Assembly (NCBI GenBank): GCA_037501455.1
Contig: CM074855.1
Coordinates: 27,181,001-27,245,000, forward strand
From: Lantana camara
Lineage: Eukaryota > Streptophyta > Magnoliopsida > Lamiales > Verbenaceae
Length of the DNA: 64,000 bases
Direction: 5' to 3'
Below the pieces are notes generated by a model, which saw nothing but the letters and a program-made list of their open reading frames with translations, made no database searches and was not told the DNA's origin. Both the position numbers and the translations under genes were made by a program. This document shows positions 1 through 11,917 of this stretch, one piece after another. Within the stretch, counting starts at the first letter, position 1. Every line of letters starts with the position of its first letter.

Positions 1-3
1 TTT

Positions 4-150
4 TGTATTATGGCTGTATTAATTGTGAGGTTATGGTCTGTCATTAACAAGACAATTAATAGTCATGTTTTTGTGAGTTTATTTCTGTATTATGGCTGTA
101 TTAATTGTGAGGTTATGGTCTGTCATTAACAAGACAATTAATAGTCATGT
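4..150. repeat. Direct tandem duplication, 82-bp period
   Basis: A unit of about 65 bp beginning TGTATTATGGCTGTATTAAT occurs at 4 and again at 86, separated by a short TTTTTGTGAGTTT spacer. The copies are essentially identical, so the duplication is recent. No coding content is seen. The first copy may continue to the left of the window. Confidence 0.85.
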
Positions 151-829
151 ATGTCATGGTTTGTGTCCTATAAATCTACAGTTCCAGACCTCAGAAAATG
201 AGAAAGAAGTAGAGAGACAAGTATGCACATTGTGATGTATTAGAAAGAGTTAGAAGTCTAGCTAGATTTCTGATTTGGTACTGAAAAATATACTCTGATA
301 CGAAACAACCACGCACTGGTACTTGTGAGTTGGGATAGAAAATATACTTCCACACACACGATACGTTTTCTGAAGTACCAACCTGACACCACACTCTCTC
401 ATAAGAGTCTTTTAGTGGTCAAAGTGAGATTCTCCCGAGATCGTGCGTATCTATGATTCAAAAATCTCTAGGCTGTCTAATCGTGGAAGAAGCTTCGCGA
501 CAACCCAACGCACCGGTAGTGGGGCGAATACTTCTTTAAGGAAATATGACTTTTGCTGTCGATTCAGTCTTAACAGATTGATAAGTCTCTCGATTTACCT
601 TTCTAGTATTGTTTTGATTCTCATTATCATATGAATCTATTTCTGGTACATTACTGGTATATTGGGCGTGTATGCTGTTGGTATTTACATCTTAATTGGT
701 ATGTTCCGACATGATTCTGGTACTTATATTTTGAATCACTTTCCTATGTTGCATATCATATGCATATTGAAAAATCTGATAATCCATTATATTGGATAAT
801 CTGGTACTACCACCAAGCTGATTTCCAAC
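151..829. other. Unassigned intergenic DNA
   Basis: No open frame here resembles a known protein. A TATAAAT motif at 169-175 is followed by a purine-rich stretch, which could be the promoter and leader of an old LTR. I found no LTR ends, primer site or polypurine tract, so it is left unassigned. Confidence 0.3.
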
Positions 830-1158
830 AATGCTCAACTCAATTTGAGTTTGAATTTGAATTTGAATTCGACTAATTTTAAATTTTTTATTCAAAATTT
901 GATGCATATGATGGTTTGGATTCGACTCGACTTGATCTCGAGTTCGAACCAAAAATATAATTTTAAAAATAATATATATAATTATTTTTTTAATAAAATA
1001 GATCGATTTGCGAGCCACGAATAAGAATAAAAAGGTTCGGGTTCGAGTTCGACTTGAACCTTGGTTCGATTCAACTTCAGCTCGAACATTTCAAATTTGA
1101 ACTTTAGCGAAATCGACTTGGTCGGCTTGCGAATAAACTCGATTCGTATACATCCCTA
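830..1158. mobile_element. Possible hAT-like element end
   Basis: The stretch is rich in TTCGAGTTCGA-type repeats and ends at 1158 with ACATCCCTA. On the reverse strand this reads TAGGGATGT, resembling the TAGGG(A/G)TGT ends of many plant hAT-like elements. No matching left terminus or 8-bp target duplication was found, so only one end, or a truncated element, is proposed. Confidence 0.3.
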
Positions 1159-1375
1159 ATCAAGCTCAATGTATTATGGTTTTGAATTTTCGGTCTCAAT
1201 TTTAGCTATGCATTTCACATTTTATTTTATTCATCTCATAAGTAAGTGTATCGATAAACAATTCACATCACTATTGTTTTTAGCCGTAACCACCGTAATG
1301 TGTTGAATTGGACAATCAATGGTGTTAAAAATTTCAAGCAGAGACGAAACTAAAATTTAACATAAGAAGGGATAA

Positions 1376-1495
1376 AAATTAAAAGATCCAAAATTAAAGG
1401 GGTGAAATTTCAAATTTGGGAGACAAAAATTAAAAGATCCAAAATTAAAAGGACAAAATTTCAAATTTGAGGAGACAAAATTATAAATTCTTCTA
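1376..1495. repeat. Two-copy tandem repeat, 51-bp period
   Basis: AAAAGATCCAAAATTAAA occurs at 1381 and 1432, each followed by a similar GG..AAATTTCAAATTTG..GAGACAAAA segment. It abuts the left end of the foldback element at 1519. No function is apparent. Confidence 0.7.
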
Positions 1496-1518
1496 ATATA
1501 AATATAAAAATAAAAGAA

Positions 1519-2836
1519 GGGATAATGATTTTCACCCATCCGAACTATAGGCCATTTGGCAATTCACCATCCAAACCATGGTTCGTAGTCGCGGTCGCGG
1601 GGAACGGAGCGGAGGGCACCGTTCCAGTTCCACCGTCATGACGCGGAACGGTCGCGGTACTTTGTGGAACGGAATGCATTTTTGCGGTAAAAATAATTGA
1701 TTAATGTATCAATACAAATAGAAAATCTTTCATTGTCATACAACACCACAAATATTATAATAAACAAATAGCAATACATTATTAACTAATAATAAGTGAA
1801 TGATGAGCCAAAAAAACTCAAATTGTGTATCATTTCCGAGGAGCAAAGTAATTGACAACACTTATAGTATCTCTTTTGAGGATTAGGTGTAATTGACAAT
1901 ACTTATAATCTCTTCAAGAAGGATAATTTACAAATATTAAAATAATTTTTTCTTTAGTAAAAACTTTGAAAATTTGAAACATAAAATATTATTAATAACA
2001 AATTCACTTTTATGATATTTATTTGCTCATGTAATTTAATTTAATTAACCATTTTTACATAAAAGAGATAAACCATTTTATTTAGCCCACATTCTCTGAA
2101 TCAGCCCATTAAAAAAAATTATAGCCCATTATATTTTAGCCCACTAGTTATTAATTACATGAAAAACCTAATTTTATCCCATTAATTAGTTTGCTGCTGC
2201 GCCTCCTGCATCACTCTCACACGACAACACTCAAGCCATGGCGGAACGAGAAGGCAGCCTCATCCATCCAACCGTTCCATGGCCGTTCCTGGCCGTTTTT
2301 TCTCCGATTCAGTCCGTTACTTGACAAGAAAACGGGGTGGAACGCCGTTCCGACCGATTTCGCGGCGTTCCACCGCCGTTCCAAGGTGCCGGCGTTCCAT
2401 ACCCATCAAGGTGGAACGGCAGTGGCCGATCCGGTTCCAGAACGCCCGTTCCGGCCGTTATCGCGGCGTTCCGGAGAACCATGATCCAAACTATTTCGCC
2501 CCCGAAACCACCATCTAAACTTTCAATTCCTGACAAACCACCATCCCACAGCGGTTTTGACCCTTTTTTGAGCGGTTTTAACTCTTTTTTCAGCCTTTTT
2601 GGATGTTTTAACACATAATCTATGGAAAAATAACAAAGAGAGACAGATTTATATGTGTTAAAACATCCAAAACCGTTGAAAAAAAAAGTCAAAACCGCTC
2701 AAAAAAGGGTCAAAACCACTGTGGGATGGTGGTTTGTCAGGAATTGAAAGTTTAGATGGTGGTTTCGGGGGCGAAATAGTTTGGATGGTGAATTGCCAAA
2801 TGGCCTATAGTTCGGATGGGTGAAAATCATTATCTC
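1519..2836. mobile_element. Mutator-like foldback MITE with 9-bp TSD
   Basis: The ends are inverted repeats, GGGATAATGATTTTCACCC on the left and its near-exact complement on the right, and the similarity runs about 57 bp. They are flanked by a perfect 9-bp target duplication ATAAAAGAA (1510-1518 and 2837-2845). A 9-bp duplication and GGGATAAT-type ends fit Mutator-like elements. Without the inner insertion it is about 400 bp and nearly all palindrome: 2492-2617 pairs with about 2643-2787. No transposase is encoded, so it is non-autonomous. Confidence 0.8.
1577..2483. mobile_element. Non-autonomous hAT-like element nested in the MITE
   Basis: The element starts CATGGTTC and ends GAACCATG, and is flanked by the 8-bp duplication ATCCAAAC (1569-1576 and 2484-2491). 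An 8-bp duplication is the hAT hallmark. It is 907 bp, with an AT-rich core and GC-rich subterminal zones (about 1590-1680 and 2265-2480) full of GGAACGG/CCGTTCC motifs. Known hAT transposases bind short subterminal repeats, so these may be binding sites; that is inference. The open frames in the right half come from the repeat motif and resemble no transposase. Confidence 0.75.
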
Positions 2837-2845
2837 ATAAAAGAA

Positions 2846-4474
2846 ATTGGCCACCTAGTTCCGTCCCTAATCCTAATGAGGCCATCAACGCAGGTGCGAG
2901 CAAAAGTTGTGTTGATGGTATACCCCTCGCCTCTCGGCCCAGAAGGCTGGGTGTCTTTATAAGCCGATTTTCACTATTGTCCACTAGCGCTTTTTTACTA
3001 TGTATTTCATTGTTTTCATAGATGTTTTTGTGCTGAATCGTTGTCTGATGATGGGATTATGTCGCGCTTTCTGTACTTTGCTTTTTGGTTGGTTAATATA
3101 TGAGGGGGGTTTTCGTTAATTACCCTGCGGTAGTGTTGATCACTAGCTTCGTAATATATATATATATATATATATATAATTTTTTAATTAAATTTCAACT
3201 TGTCTATTAATAAAAAATGAAATACAAAACTGAAATATGAGATTCAAATCATATATTAGGATAATTGTATGATATTAATTGTTCGATCGGTCATTTTTCC
3301 ATAAAAATGTGTCACATATGTGAAAAATGTGAAGTAATCACCCCTTTAATTAATCTGATTTGTCCAAATTAGATGGAGTTAGAATTTAGAACTTAGAATT
3401 ATCCATTGTAGGCTTTCTTTTTCTCCCATGTATATTATGCTTTTTAAATGCTAAGGATGGCAGTGACTCATATAAATGCTTTATATATATATTGCTTTAT
3501 AAATGGGCAATTTTCCCGGTCAATTTGTAGCCTTTATTCTACCTTTTTCACATTCAACCACCTAATTTTGTTCTGATCAACATTTTTAGGTTTGAAGTTT
3601 GAACTGCATTATTTCTTTTATCTTCAAGACGAAGTATCGTTCTCAAACTAGGTTTTGTTTATCTTCAAGACGAAGTATCGTTCTCAAACTCAGTTTTGTT
3701 AATTACCAAATAAATTAAATTCATATTTTTTAAAGAACAATTAAGTTAAGGTAAGTGAAGATTAATTTCATAAAATTTCATGTATATTTGATATTATATA
3801 GAGATAATAAACTACATGCACCTCCCAAGAATATAATGGGTTTCCATTAATTTTTTATATATCTATTCACAAAATTCTACTCACATTACTAAAGTAGTCC
3901 TTAACGTGTTTATGTGAATATATATTATTTCTCAGAAAATCACATTTCAAAAATCTCTTTTCTAACATTAATCTTAAGCGCACAAATACGTTCCATTTAC
4001 TAGTTTAATTAGCACTTTAGCTTTAAGTAATTCTAAATTACTCCTATCATATATCTAATGTATTATTCGTATCATATTTGTTACTCTTATGAGATGTTTA
4101 TTTTGTTGGTTGGGATGAGATGAGATAAATGAGAAACCGGATAAGTTGTGAAATGTGGTGGTGGATTGATTATCCCATGAAAAATGTGGGATGAATAATC
4201 AATCTTTTATCTAATATTTTGGTCCCGTCATTAATCTCGAGTTTGTAAAAATATTAATAAATACAAATTTAAATGAAATTATTAATCTAATCATTCTTAA
4301 TCAGGCGAAGTAAACATGCAATTAGAATGTTGAGTTCGATGTACACTGTAGGTTATATGATACAAGGAGAGACCATTATTGCAACTAATTTTATTTTCTC
4401 CACTACTTCTGGGTTTTCATTTAAAATAAAAATTTATCAGATCATTACGATTCAGATCCATCAATACCAAGTTC
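2846..4474. other. AT-rich intergenic DNA with simple repeats
   Basis: No gene is seen. It holds a (TA)n microsatellite at about 3154-3178 and a 41-bp direct duplication (TCTTCAAGACGAAGTATCGT at 3621 and 3662). The segment 2850-3130 is less AT-rich and could be an old element fragment, but I cannot identify it. Confidence 0.6.
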
Positions 4475-4771
4475 AGATTAATTCGACAAAGAAATTTTTT
4501 TTTTCTCTCGAATGAGGGTTTTCTTACTCTCGCATGAGGGCCGTCATCTCAAACCCTAAATCTCACCGTTACTTGTTAGGGACCGGAGCTCCAAGAGTGC
4601 TGCTATTCGATCGCCGTCGTTCGCCGGGGCCATCCTGCGTTCTCTTGTCCTTAGTTTCTTCTTGTGTTTACTTCTTCTTTCGTTTTCCTTTACTTATCGC
4701 TGTGTTTGTTCCTTCTCCTTTGTGTTTCCTGTCAGATCTCGTGCCGAAGGGGAGACTTCTGTGGCATCACT

Positions 4772-6196
4772 ATGGCATCTTCCAATTCGCACGCGGAGCA
4801 GAATACCTCTATCTCAGATCAGGAAATCACTAGGCTTGCGCAAGCCCTAACTCTGACTGCTAAGGAAATTGACGATCTGGTCATTCCATCATCTCTTCGC
4901 AAAGAAACTTCTGTGAATTATAAGTTAGCTCTGGTTGGGAGGGTTTTCTCGAGAAGAGCCATCAAATTTGAGAATTTCAAACTGACCATGATCCGAGCCA
5001 TGAACCCTGTGAAGGGAATGGAGATTTCTAGATTGGGTGCAGACTGATTTCTCTTCGCTTTCAATCACAAACTGGACCTTCATCGTGTGGTTGAAACTAC
5101 TCCATGGCACTTTGAAAAATACCCAATAATTCTAAGGACCCTTGCTCCAGGCGAGGACCCCAAGTTAGTGAGTCTTGATTATTGCGATTTTTGGATCCAA
5201 ATACAGGGCCTCCCTGCCAACTGTCTGAATGCTGAGGTCTTGGAGATGGTAGCTAACAGAATTGGGGTGTTCCGCTCAGTTGATCCCAGCAAGGTTACAG
5301 GACCGAGTAGTCTGTCTCCTCGTGTGCGTGTGGGAATGCTCATCACAGAACCCTTAGTGAGGTGCTTATCTCTGAAGTTACAGGCTGGGAAGACCTCAGT
5401 GATTACCTTCACTTATGAGAAACTGGCGAACTAGTGTTATTTATGTGGGCTCTGAGATCATGTTGACAGATACTGCCTTCTCCGGTACGAGGACGACTTT
5501 ACCGATCCTTCACCGAACCTCCCCTATGGCCCTTGGTTACGTGCGCCCTCTACACGTGGCCACCCTGATGACGCCCAATTCTTAAATCCCAGTATCCCTC
5601 CAAATTCCACTCCCCATCCGGCAGTCATCACCTCCACATCCCCAAATCACCACAAAATACAGGCCAACCACGCACACATGATCACCATCCCCCTATATTA
5701 CCACCCACTAACCCTAATATGGCCCACTACAACTTCTCTAACGTCCCTGCTGATACACAATCCAACCCCCCCCCCCCCCCCCCAATCTTTCCACCAAGCC
5801 CGACATCGAAAACCACCTCCTTACCGAAATAATTCCATTGGCACAGCATACGGTTCCTAACCCCTCCATTCCCTCCGCAATCTTGAAACTTCATCACCCC
5901 CGCCCAAACTCTGAGATTACCAGCCCAGAGAAACAGCGAGCCAAATACACCAGCTATATTCCCACCTTTCCAGCCCCTACCCCCTCCCCATCAAACGAAG
6001 CATCCCAGACAAGGCCCACGACTCCACTTCAAAAATCCGTAAATTCCGTAGTGAAAACCAATCCTCACATCACAAAAACCACCTGAAACAAAACACCTCT
6101 CCCCTCAAGGATACTCCCTCCTCTGCTTTGGTTAACCCTTTGGCGGATATCACTAATTTAACGGCGGCGATGGCTCAACCACGTCGCCGAGAATAA
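4772..6196 (+). pseudogene. LINE ORF1, DUF4283 and zinc-knuckle protein, broken
   Basis: ORF1 encodes the RNA-binding protein that coats LINE RNA. The start at 4772 (MASSNSHAEQ) opens a frame with a DUF4283-like domain (about 4900-5400; motifs PWHFEKYPIILR and FWIQIQGLP). A CX2CX4HX4C zinc knuckle follows (5435-5476; CYLC, then H and C), then YGPWLRA and a proline-rich tail. The frame is interrupted by TGA 5045-5047 (a likely former TGG), TAG 5432-5434 and TGA 5453-5455 inside the knuckle. It then shifts at the C-run 5766-5783 and again near 6085. The final TAA (6194-6196) overlaps the ORF2 ATG as TAATG. The DUF4283 plus knuckle order is standard for plant L1. Confidence 0.85.
5766..5783 (+). 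repeat. Homopolymeric C run inside LINE ORF1
   Basis: About 18 consecutive C residues in the proline-rich part of ORF1. The natural-looking frame changes across it, so length change in the run is the likely cause of the frameshift. The exact length is also prone to sequencing error. Confidence 0.85.
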
Positions 6197-9003
6197 TGAG
6201 TTGCCTAAGCTGGAACTGTCAGGGCACGGGGGGTCCCTGGCGAGTTCATAACCTCAGGTCCCTTATCAGGGACCACAACCCCTCGATTGTCTTCCTCTCT
6301 GAAACTAAATGCAAGCAGCGAAAGATTGATAGTTTGAAGAATCAGCTTAATATGTTCGGTGTTAGTGTTGATTCTGTTGGCAAAGGTGGCGGCCTTGCGT
6401 TGCTTTGGCGCAGGGATGTTGGTATTTCTCTACAAAGCTTTTCTCTCAATCATATTGATGTTCTGGTGTCTGATGGTACTCGGGATGATGCTTGGAGATT
6501 CATCGGTTTTTTTGGCTTTCCGGAACGTCAGAATAGACAGCGGTCTTGGGACCTTCTTAGGTCTCTTCATAGGCATTCTGCGGTACCATGGCTTGTTAGT
6601 GGGGACTTCAACGAAATCCTTCACAACGGTGAAAAAGAAGGCGGCAACAACAGATCTTTATCTCAAATGGCTGACTTTGCCGACACACTTAGGGATTCGG
6701 GACTCTCAGATCTCGGATTCTTAGGCCCCCCATTCACGTGGACGAAACATAGCTGCGCTCCTCTTTCTCTTCGAGCGAGATTGGATAGGTCTGTTGCTAC
6801 TGATGCCTGGAGAACGATGTTCCCCGACTCTAAGGTTACTCATCTCAGGGCTTCTTGTTTGGATCACTGTCCGATTCTTACCACTTTGACCAGGCCGCCT
6901 ACCCAGACCCGCAAGCGTTCCCGTCCTTTCCGTTTCGAGGCTTGCTGGGTTAAAAAGGATATCTGTCGGCGCATTATTTCCGAATCATAGAAAGGCTCTC
7001 TTTCGACGACAGCAGCTGGTACGGTGATCACCGGGGCTGAAAATTGTAAGATTGGATTGCTGAATTGGCGCAGGGAAGTTCGTAACTCTAAGGATGACGA
7101 TTTGGAACACATTGAGGATCAGATTAAATTTCTTAAAGGGGCAGTTATTACGGCGGAATCTAAGGCTGAATTACAGGCCCTGCGTGATAAAATGGAGGCT
7201 ATTCTTCTGAAAGAAGAGATCGTCTGGAAACAACGGGCGAAAATGAGTTGGCTTCGGGAAGGCGATAGAAACACCAAATTCTTCCACTTTAAGGCGAAAT
7301 TGAGACAGAAAAATAATCACATTGAGGTGCTTTATGACAGTCATGGTCGCAAATGGGAGTCAGAAGAGGGGATCCAGAATATTATTGAGAGCTATTTCGG
7401 GGATCTTTTCTCTTCTAGCAGCTGTACGGACACCGATATTGACGAAGGGCTCCGGGTCATTCCAAAGAGAATTAGTGATGCCATGGAACGACAACTCTTC
7501 CTTCCCTTCGCACCGAATGAGGTAACCCGCGCACTCTCTAGCATGTACCCCCTTAAATCCCCCGGCCCGGATGGCCTTCCCCCTTCTTTCAAAAATATTG
7601 GGATATTGTAGGTAGGGATGTGATTGCTTGTGTTCTTGACTTTCTGAATAACGGGAAATTTGATAATAGGCTCAATTTTACTCACATCGTGCTTATCCCT
7701 AAGTGCAAAAACCCGGAGATAATAACTCAATTCCGCCCTATAAGCTTGTGCAATGTGGTCTATAAAATTGCCTAAAAAACTCTCGCTAATCGCATTAAAC
7801 CATTGCTTGACTCTCTCATTTCTCCTAGCCAATCTGCCTTTATTCCTAACCGGCTTATTAGTGATAATGTGATGGTTGCGTTTGAGATTAACCACTTTTT
7901 GAAGCTTAAGGACAAGGGAAAGGATGGTTACTTTAACCTGAAGCTTGATATGAGCAAAGCTTACGATCGGGTCGAATGGCGGTTCCTCGAGCGGCTTCTG
8001 GTCAGGTTAGGATTCCCTACCACTTTCATTTCTCGCATTATGTCCTGTATTACTTCGGTTTCCTATTCTTTCTTGCTCGATGGTTGTGAATTCGGTCATC
8101 TGGTCCCGGAGAGAGGTATCAGACAGGGGGATCCTCTCTCCCCTTATCTTTTCCTGTTGTGTGCAAAAGTTCTTTCTATGTTATTACAGGAGGCCGAGAG
8201 GATTGGGCGAATTAAAGGCATTGCTGTTCGTAGAAATGCGCCCCGGGTCTCCCATCTTTTGTTCGCCGATGATACCTTAATATGCGGACAAGCAAGTGGG
8301 GATTCGTTGAACTGTGTTAAGGAGATCCATGATCAATACTCGCTTATCTCTGGGCAAACTATGAATCTGGACAAATCCTCTATTGTCTTCAGTAAAAATG
8401 TTACTCAGGATACACAAAGAGAGCTGACCGGAGTGTTGGGAGTTAGATGTGTGGATAAACTAGACCTCTATCTCGGTCTCCCCTCGGTAGTGGGGAGATC
8501 CCGAAGGGGTGTGTTTTCAGGAATACTTGACAGGATTCGGAAACGAATCCTGGGCTATTCCGAGAGGTTCCTCTCTAAGGCGGGGAAGGAAGTGATGATT
8601 AAAGCTGTCCTACAGGCCATCCCGGCTTACGCTCTGAACTGTTTCCTCCTCCCGGACTCTCTCATTCATGATATTGATTCGGGTATCTCTCAATTCTGGT
8701 GGAATAATCGAGATACTAGAAAGACTCATTGGATAGCATGGTCTAAATTGTGCTGTCGTAAAGGGGTTGGTGGCCTCGGTTTCAGGAGGTTCAACCTTTT
8801 TAATTTGGCGATGCTCTCTAAGCAATTATGGAGGATTAGTCGGAAGCCGGATAGTTTAATTGGACGTATCCTTAAAGCTCGGTACTTTCCTAACTCGGAT
8901 ATTTGGGAAGCACCCTTGGGTAGATCTCCTTCCTATATCTGGCGCAGCCTTCACGAAGCTAGATTTCTAATTGCTGCTGGTACTCGATGGCGAGTGGGTG
9001 ATG
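6196..9003 (+). pseudogene. LINE ORF2 5' part: endonuclease and reverse transcriptase
   Basis: ORF2 encodes the nicking endonuclease and reverse transcriptase. An APE-type endonuclease spans about 6196-6900 with motifs SWNCQG, LSETK, SGDFNEI, LDR and DHCPI. The reverse transcriptase (about 7540-8500) has KSPGPDGLP, LDMSKAYDRVEW, GIRQGDPLSPYLF and the catalytic FADD. Breaks are TAG at 6988-6990, a frameshift near 7590 and a TAA near 7770; from about 7772 to 9003 the frame is open. It stops at the LTR insertion and resumes in frame at 21068. Confidence 0.92.
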
Positions 9004-11852
9004 TGTAGCACCCTAAGCCCCAAGGCACTACATCCCCCGCACTACAGGTCGATCCACCCACGAAATGGATAATCCGTACATGAATCAACCTGCAGCGAAC
9101 GGGTGACAATAAAAAAAACCAACTAGCTAGGCGGGACTAGACCTTAAATGAATTAAATCCAATACTTGAAAACTCATAATGCGGAAGCATAACTCTATCA
9201 TTTCATCATCGTATATCAAGTATTTATAAGTTCATCAGGTGATAATTAGTATATCAATACATTATCATCTCTCACATACTACACATGCATAAGTCTCCAT
9301 ATGCTAATAATAACTACAACATGATAACTCGGGAAATCTCACTATCATAAAATATATGAACTGCTAGACTCAGTTGGACGACACGACCCGACTCCCGCCT
9401 AGCACGCCACGAAGGAAACCTGAAAGGTGGAGGCGTGAGTCTGTGAAGACCGAGTGAGGGGCATAAATATATATAAACACAACTAACATGCAAGTTGTAA
9501 CCTCGGGTAATGCTTTTGCAATAAAAGTAATATAGGTTCAAGAATATAATACCCATCGCCCGAGATTACAACTATCAAGTTTAATAAGTTTATTTAATTA
9601 ATTTCATGCTATCAATCCGTAGCCCTGGCGAGTAAGGGCAGTTCTCCAATCTTGCACCATAGTGAATCATTACATGCTAGTTTAATTATCATGTGATCAG
9701 GCAATTCATTTATAGTGCACACGTATTCATTTCATGAACTCCTTTACTCCGGGTGATGATGGGTTTGCAAAGCCCTAACCATCCATGCTACGTACGTCGG
9801 GAACATGACTCCCACGTACGGGATTCCTTCCTCCACCAAACCTCCTAGTGGATTCAGGGGTCATCCCAATGATGAGGGGTGTGCAGAGTTACCCGTCAGC
9901 CCTATGCTTTCCCAGTTGGCTCGTACACATACCCTCGGGCCCAAAGTGCTATCATGCTACTCGCCACTAAACAATCACGATATAATCACAATACACGCAT
10001 TGCTTTGCATGATCATGAAATTAATCAAACCACATGCATTGATTTGCATGAGTCTGATTTATTTGAAATTATTTTGAAAGCTTGGAAATGATTATAGGAA
10101 AATATACGTATACCTTTTGGCTGGAAAGTTCACATAAGGTTGTAGGGTTCTATATAACTAGCAATTAAACCTCACCTGTACAACCAAAATATGACAAGGA
10201 TATACACTAGTGAGCCTGCTCCTCGTCCACGGCCTCGTGATCTGTGCAAACACGACGTGTATACGTGAGACTTGACTCAAAATGGACCAAATAGGACGAA
10301 CGGCGAAAATGCAACGAGACAACGAGAACCGAACAATGAACGATGTGGCATGAAAATATCTTGTTTTAGGATGTATTCAATCATATAATAGCACTTTGGG
10401 ATCAAAGAAATCATTGGCGCAAAATGTGACATTAATGCAGAAAATTTTCAACATGCGCATGTTGTATTCAAATGAGCATCACTCCTTCATCGGAATGAAT
10501 TTTAACGAACCGTAAAATTCCTAGAAAACTAGACAAACATATCTTTACAACAATGTAAGGCTCACATTCTAATTCATCCCGAGAAAATACCAGATTTCGT
10601 TTGAATATGACCCAAAGCAGAAAATTTCCTGCAGCGCTATTAGTGAAAGATGATCGTCGTTCCCTTATCAAACGAAGTCGAAACGATCTGAAAATTGGTG
10701 GAGATACTTATAACATACCCAAAAATACGCCAGTAAAACGGTTTTGAAAAACTCCAACTCAACAAGCCACAATTCAATTTTAAATTAGGTTAACGCAGAT
10801 TCGCGGCAGTTTGGCGGCACCAAATTAAAACGGTCATAACTCACAAACGAAAATAGATATTGACGAACCGTAAAAAGTAGAGTTTTCTAAACTTCAAACA
10901 CTTGCTACAGTAGAAAATTCAGAGGAATTGGACCAGGGGAGGGTTCGGAAAAAACAGGGGAAGTCAGAAAATAATTCTCAAACTATACCAACACCAAACC
11001 AAGGCAATTAAATTACTCCAAACCATCATATATTATGCATATATGTTCAAAGTATCATAAAATATAAGATAAAAAATCAAACCATGCTTGATCATCAAGA
11101 TTTCCCCCTTTCTAATTCTTATAAAATTCCATCACATAAGCTCAAGTTTTGCAAGAATTCATGAATCAAATCATGGTATAATCATATATTCATGTCTCTA
11201 ACAACAAGTAATCCCTATAATCCATAAATTCTCAAACCCTAGCTTCAATCAAGATTATCAAGAAATCATGTAGAACCTCCATCTCTACCTTTAAAGAAAA
11301 TAGAAGAAGAAGATGAAGTTGAGGAAGCTTCAAAGTTTGCAAATTTGCCAGAAAACTAGCTTGAATTTGATGAAATCCTTTCTTCCTCTTCTTGGCTTTG
11401 ATCGAGAGAATAAGGAGCAAGAAAGCAAGTGTTTGTATGGTTTGAATGAAACGAAATGAGAGGAAGGGATGTTTCTACGTGATTCATCTCTTGAAATAAA
11501 TGAAATGATTCAAATTGCAATCAAGTCCCTCAAATGTGTAAGTTATGCAATTAAGTATGTATGGTTTTGAAATATAATCAATCAAGTCCTTGTAAGTTCA
11601 TGCAATTAAGTCCCTAAAGTTAGAAAATGATCAAATAGGGACAAGTTCGTAATTAAACCACTTCCGGTAAATATTTCACGCAATAATTATTTTTCCATGA
11701 CATGAAATAATTTTTCAATGATATGAATTCATATATTTCACATAATTAATATGTCATGAATTCTATATAATTTCATGAAAGTGTACTAAAATTTAATTTA
11801 TAAAATTATAATGAAACGTAGGAAATTAATTAATGAAAATCGGGGCGTTACA
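9004..11852 (-). repeat. LTR-1 of the three-LTR array (left)
   Basis: 2849 bp, TGTAGCACCC to GGCGTTACA on the plus strand; the element reads TGTAACGCCCCG to GGGTGCTACA. It is the 3' LTR of the left gag unit. It differs from the other two LTRs at seven sites, all in its first 835 bp (for example 9034, 9040, 9557, 9798, 9836). Open frames inside it are not genes. Confidence 0.93.
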
Positions 11853-11853
11853 A

Positions 11854-11866
11854 CTCTCCCCCCTTA
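11854..11866 (-). other. Polypurine tract, left gag unit
   Basis: On the minus strand AAGGGGGGAGA lies directly before the LTR-1 start. It is the usual primer for plus-strand DNA synthesis, and its position proves the minus orientation. Confidence 0.85.
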
Positions 11867-11869
11867 AAA

Positions 11870-11888
11870 GGACCTGGTCCCCAGGTCC
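11870..11888 (-). other. Hairpin just upstream of the polypurine tract
   Basis: Minus-strand RNA reads GGACCTGGGGACCAGGTCC, a perfect 8-bp stem with a 3-nt loop, followed by TTTTAAGGGGGGAGA. The same structure with a changed base pair occurs in gypsy-3 at 61830-61848. A role in priming, packaging or RNA ends is possible but unproven. Confidence 0.75.
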
Positions 11889-11917
11889 AATGTTGAGTTT
11901 TAAATTCCAAACCAGCA

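Noticed and set aside
2191..2692. Overlapping frames on both strands in the hAT-like element
   Set aside because: Repetitive RSGRYRG-type sequence from the GGAACGG motif, no transposase similarity.
9314..11420. Several small open frames, repeated at +4605 and +9210
   Set aside because: They lie wholly inside LTRs, exist only because the LTR is repeated, and show no domain or codon signature of a gene.
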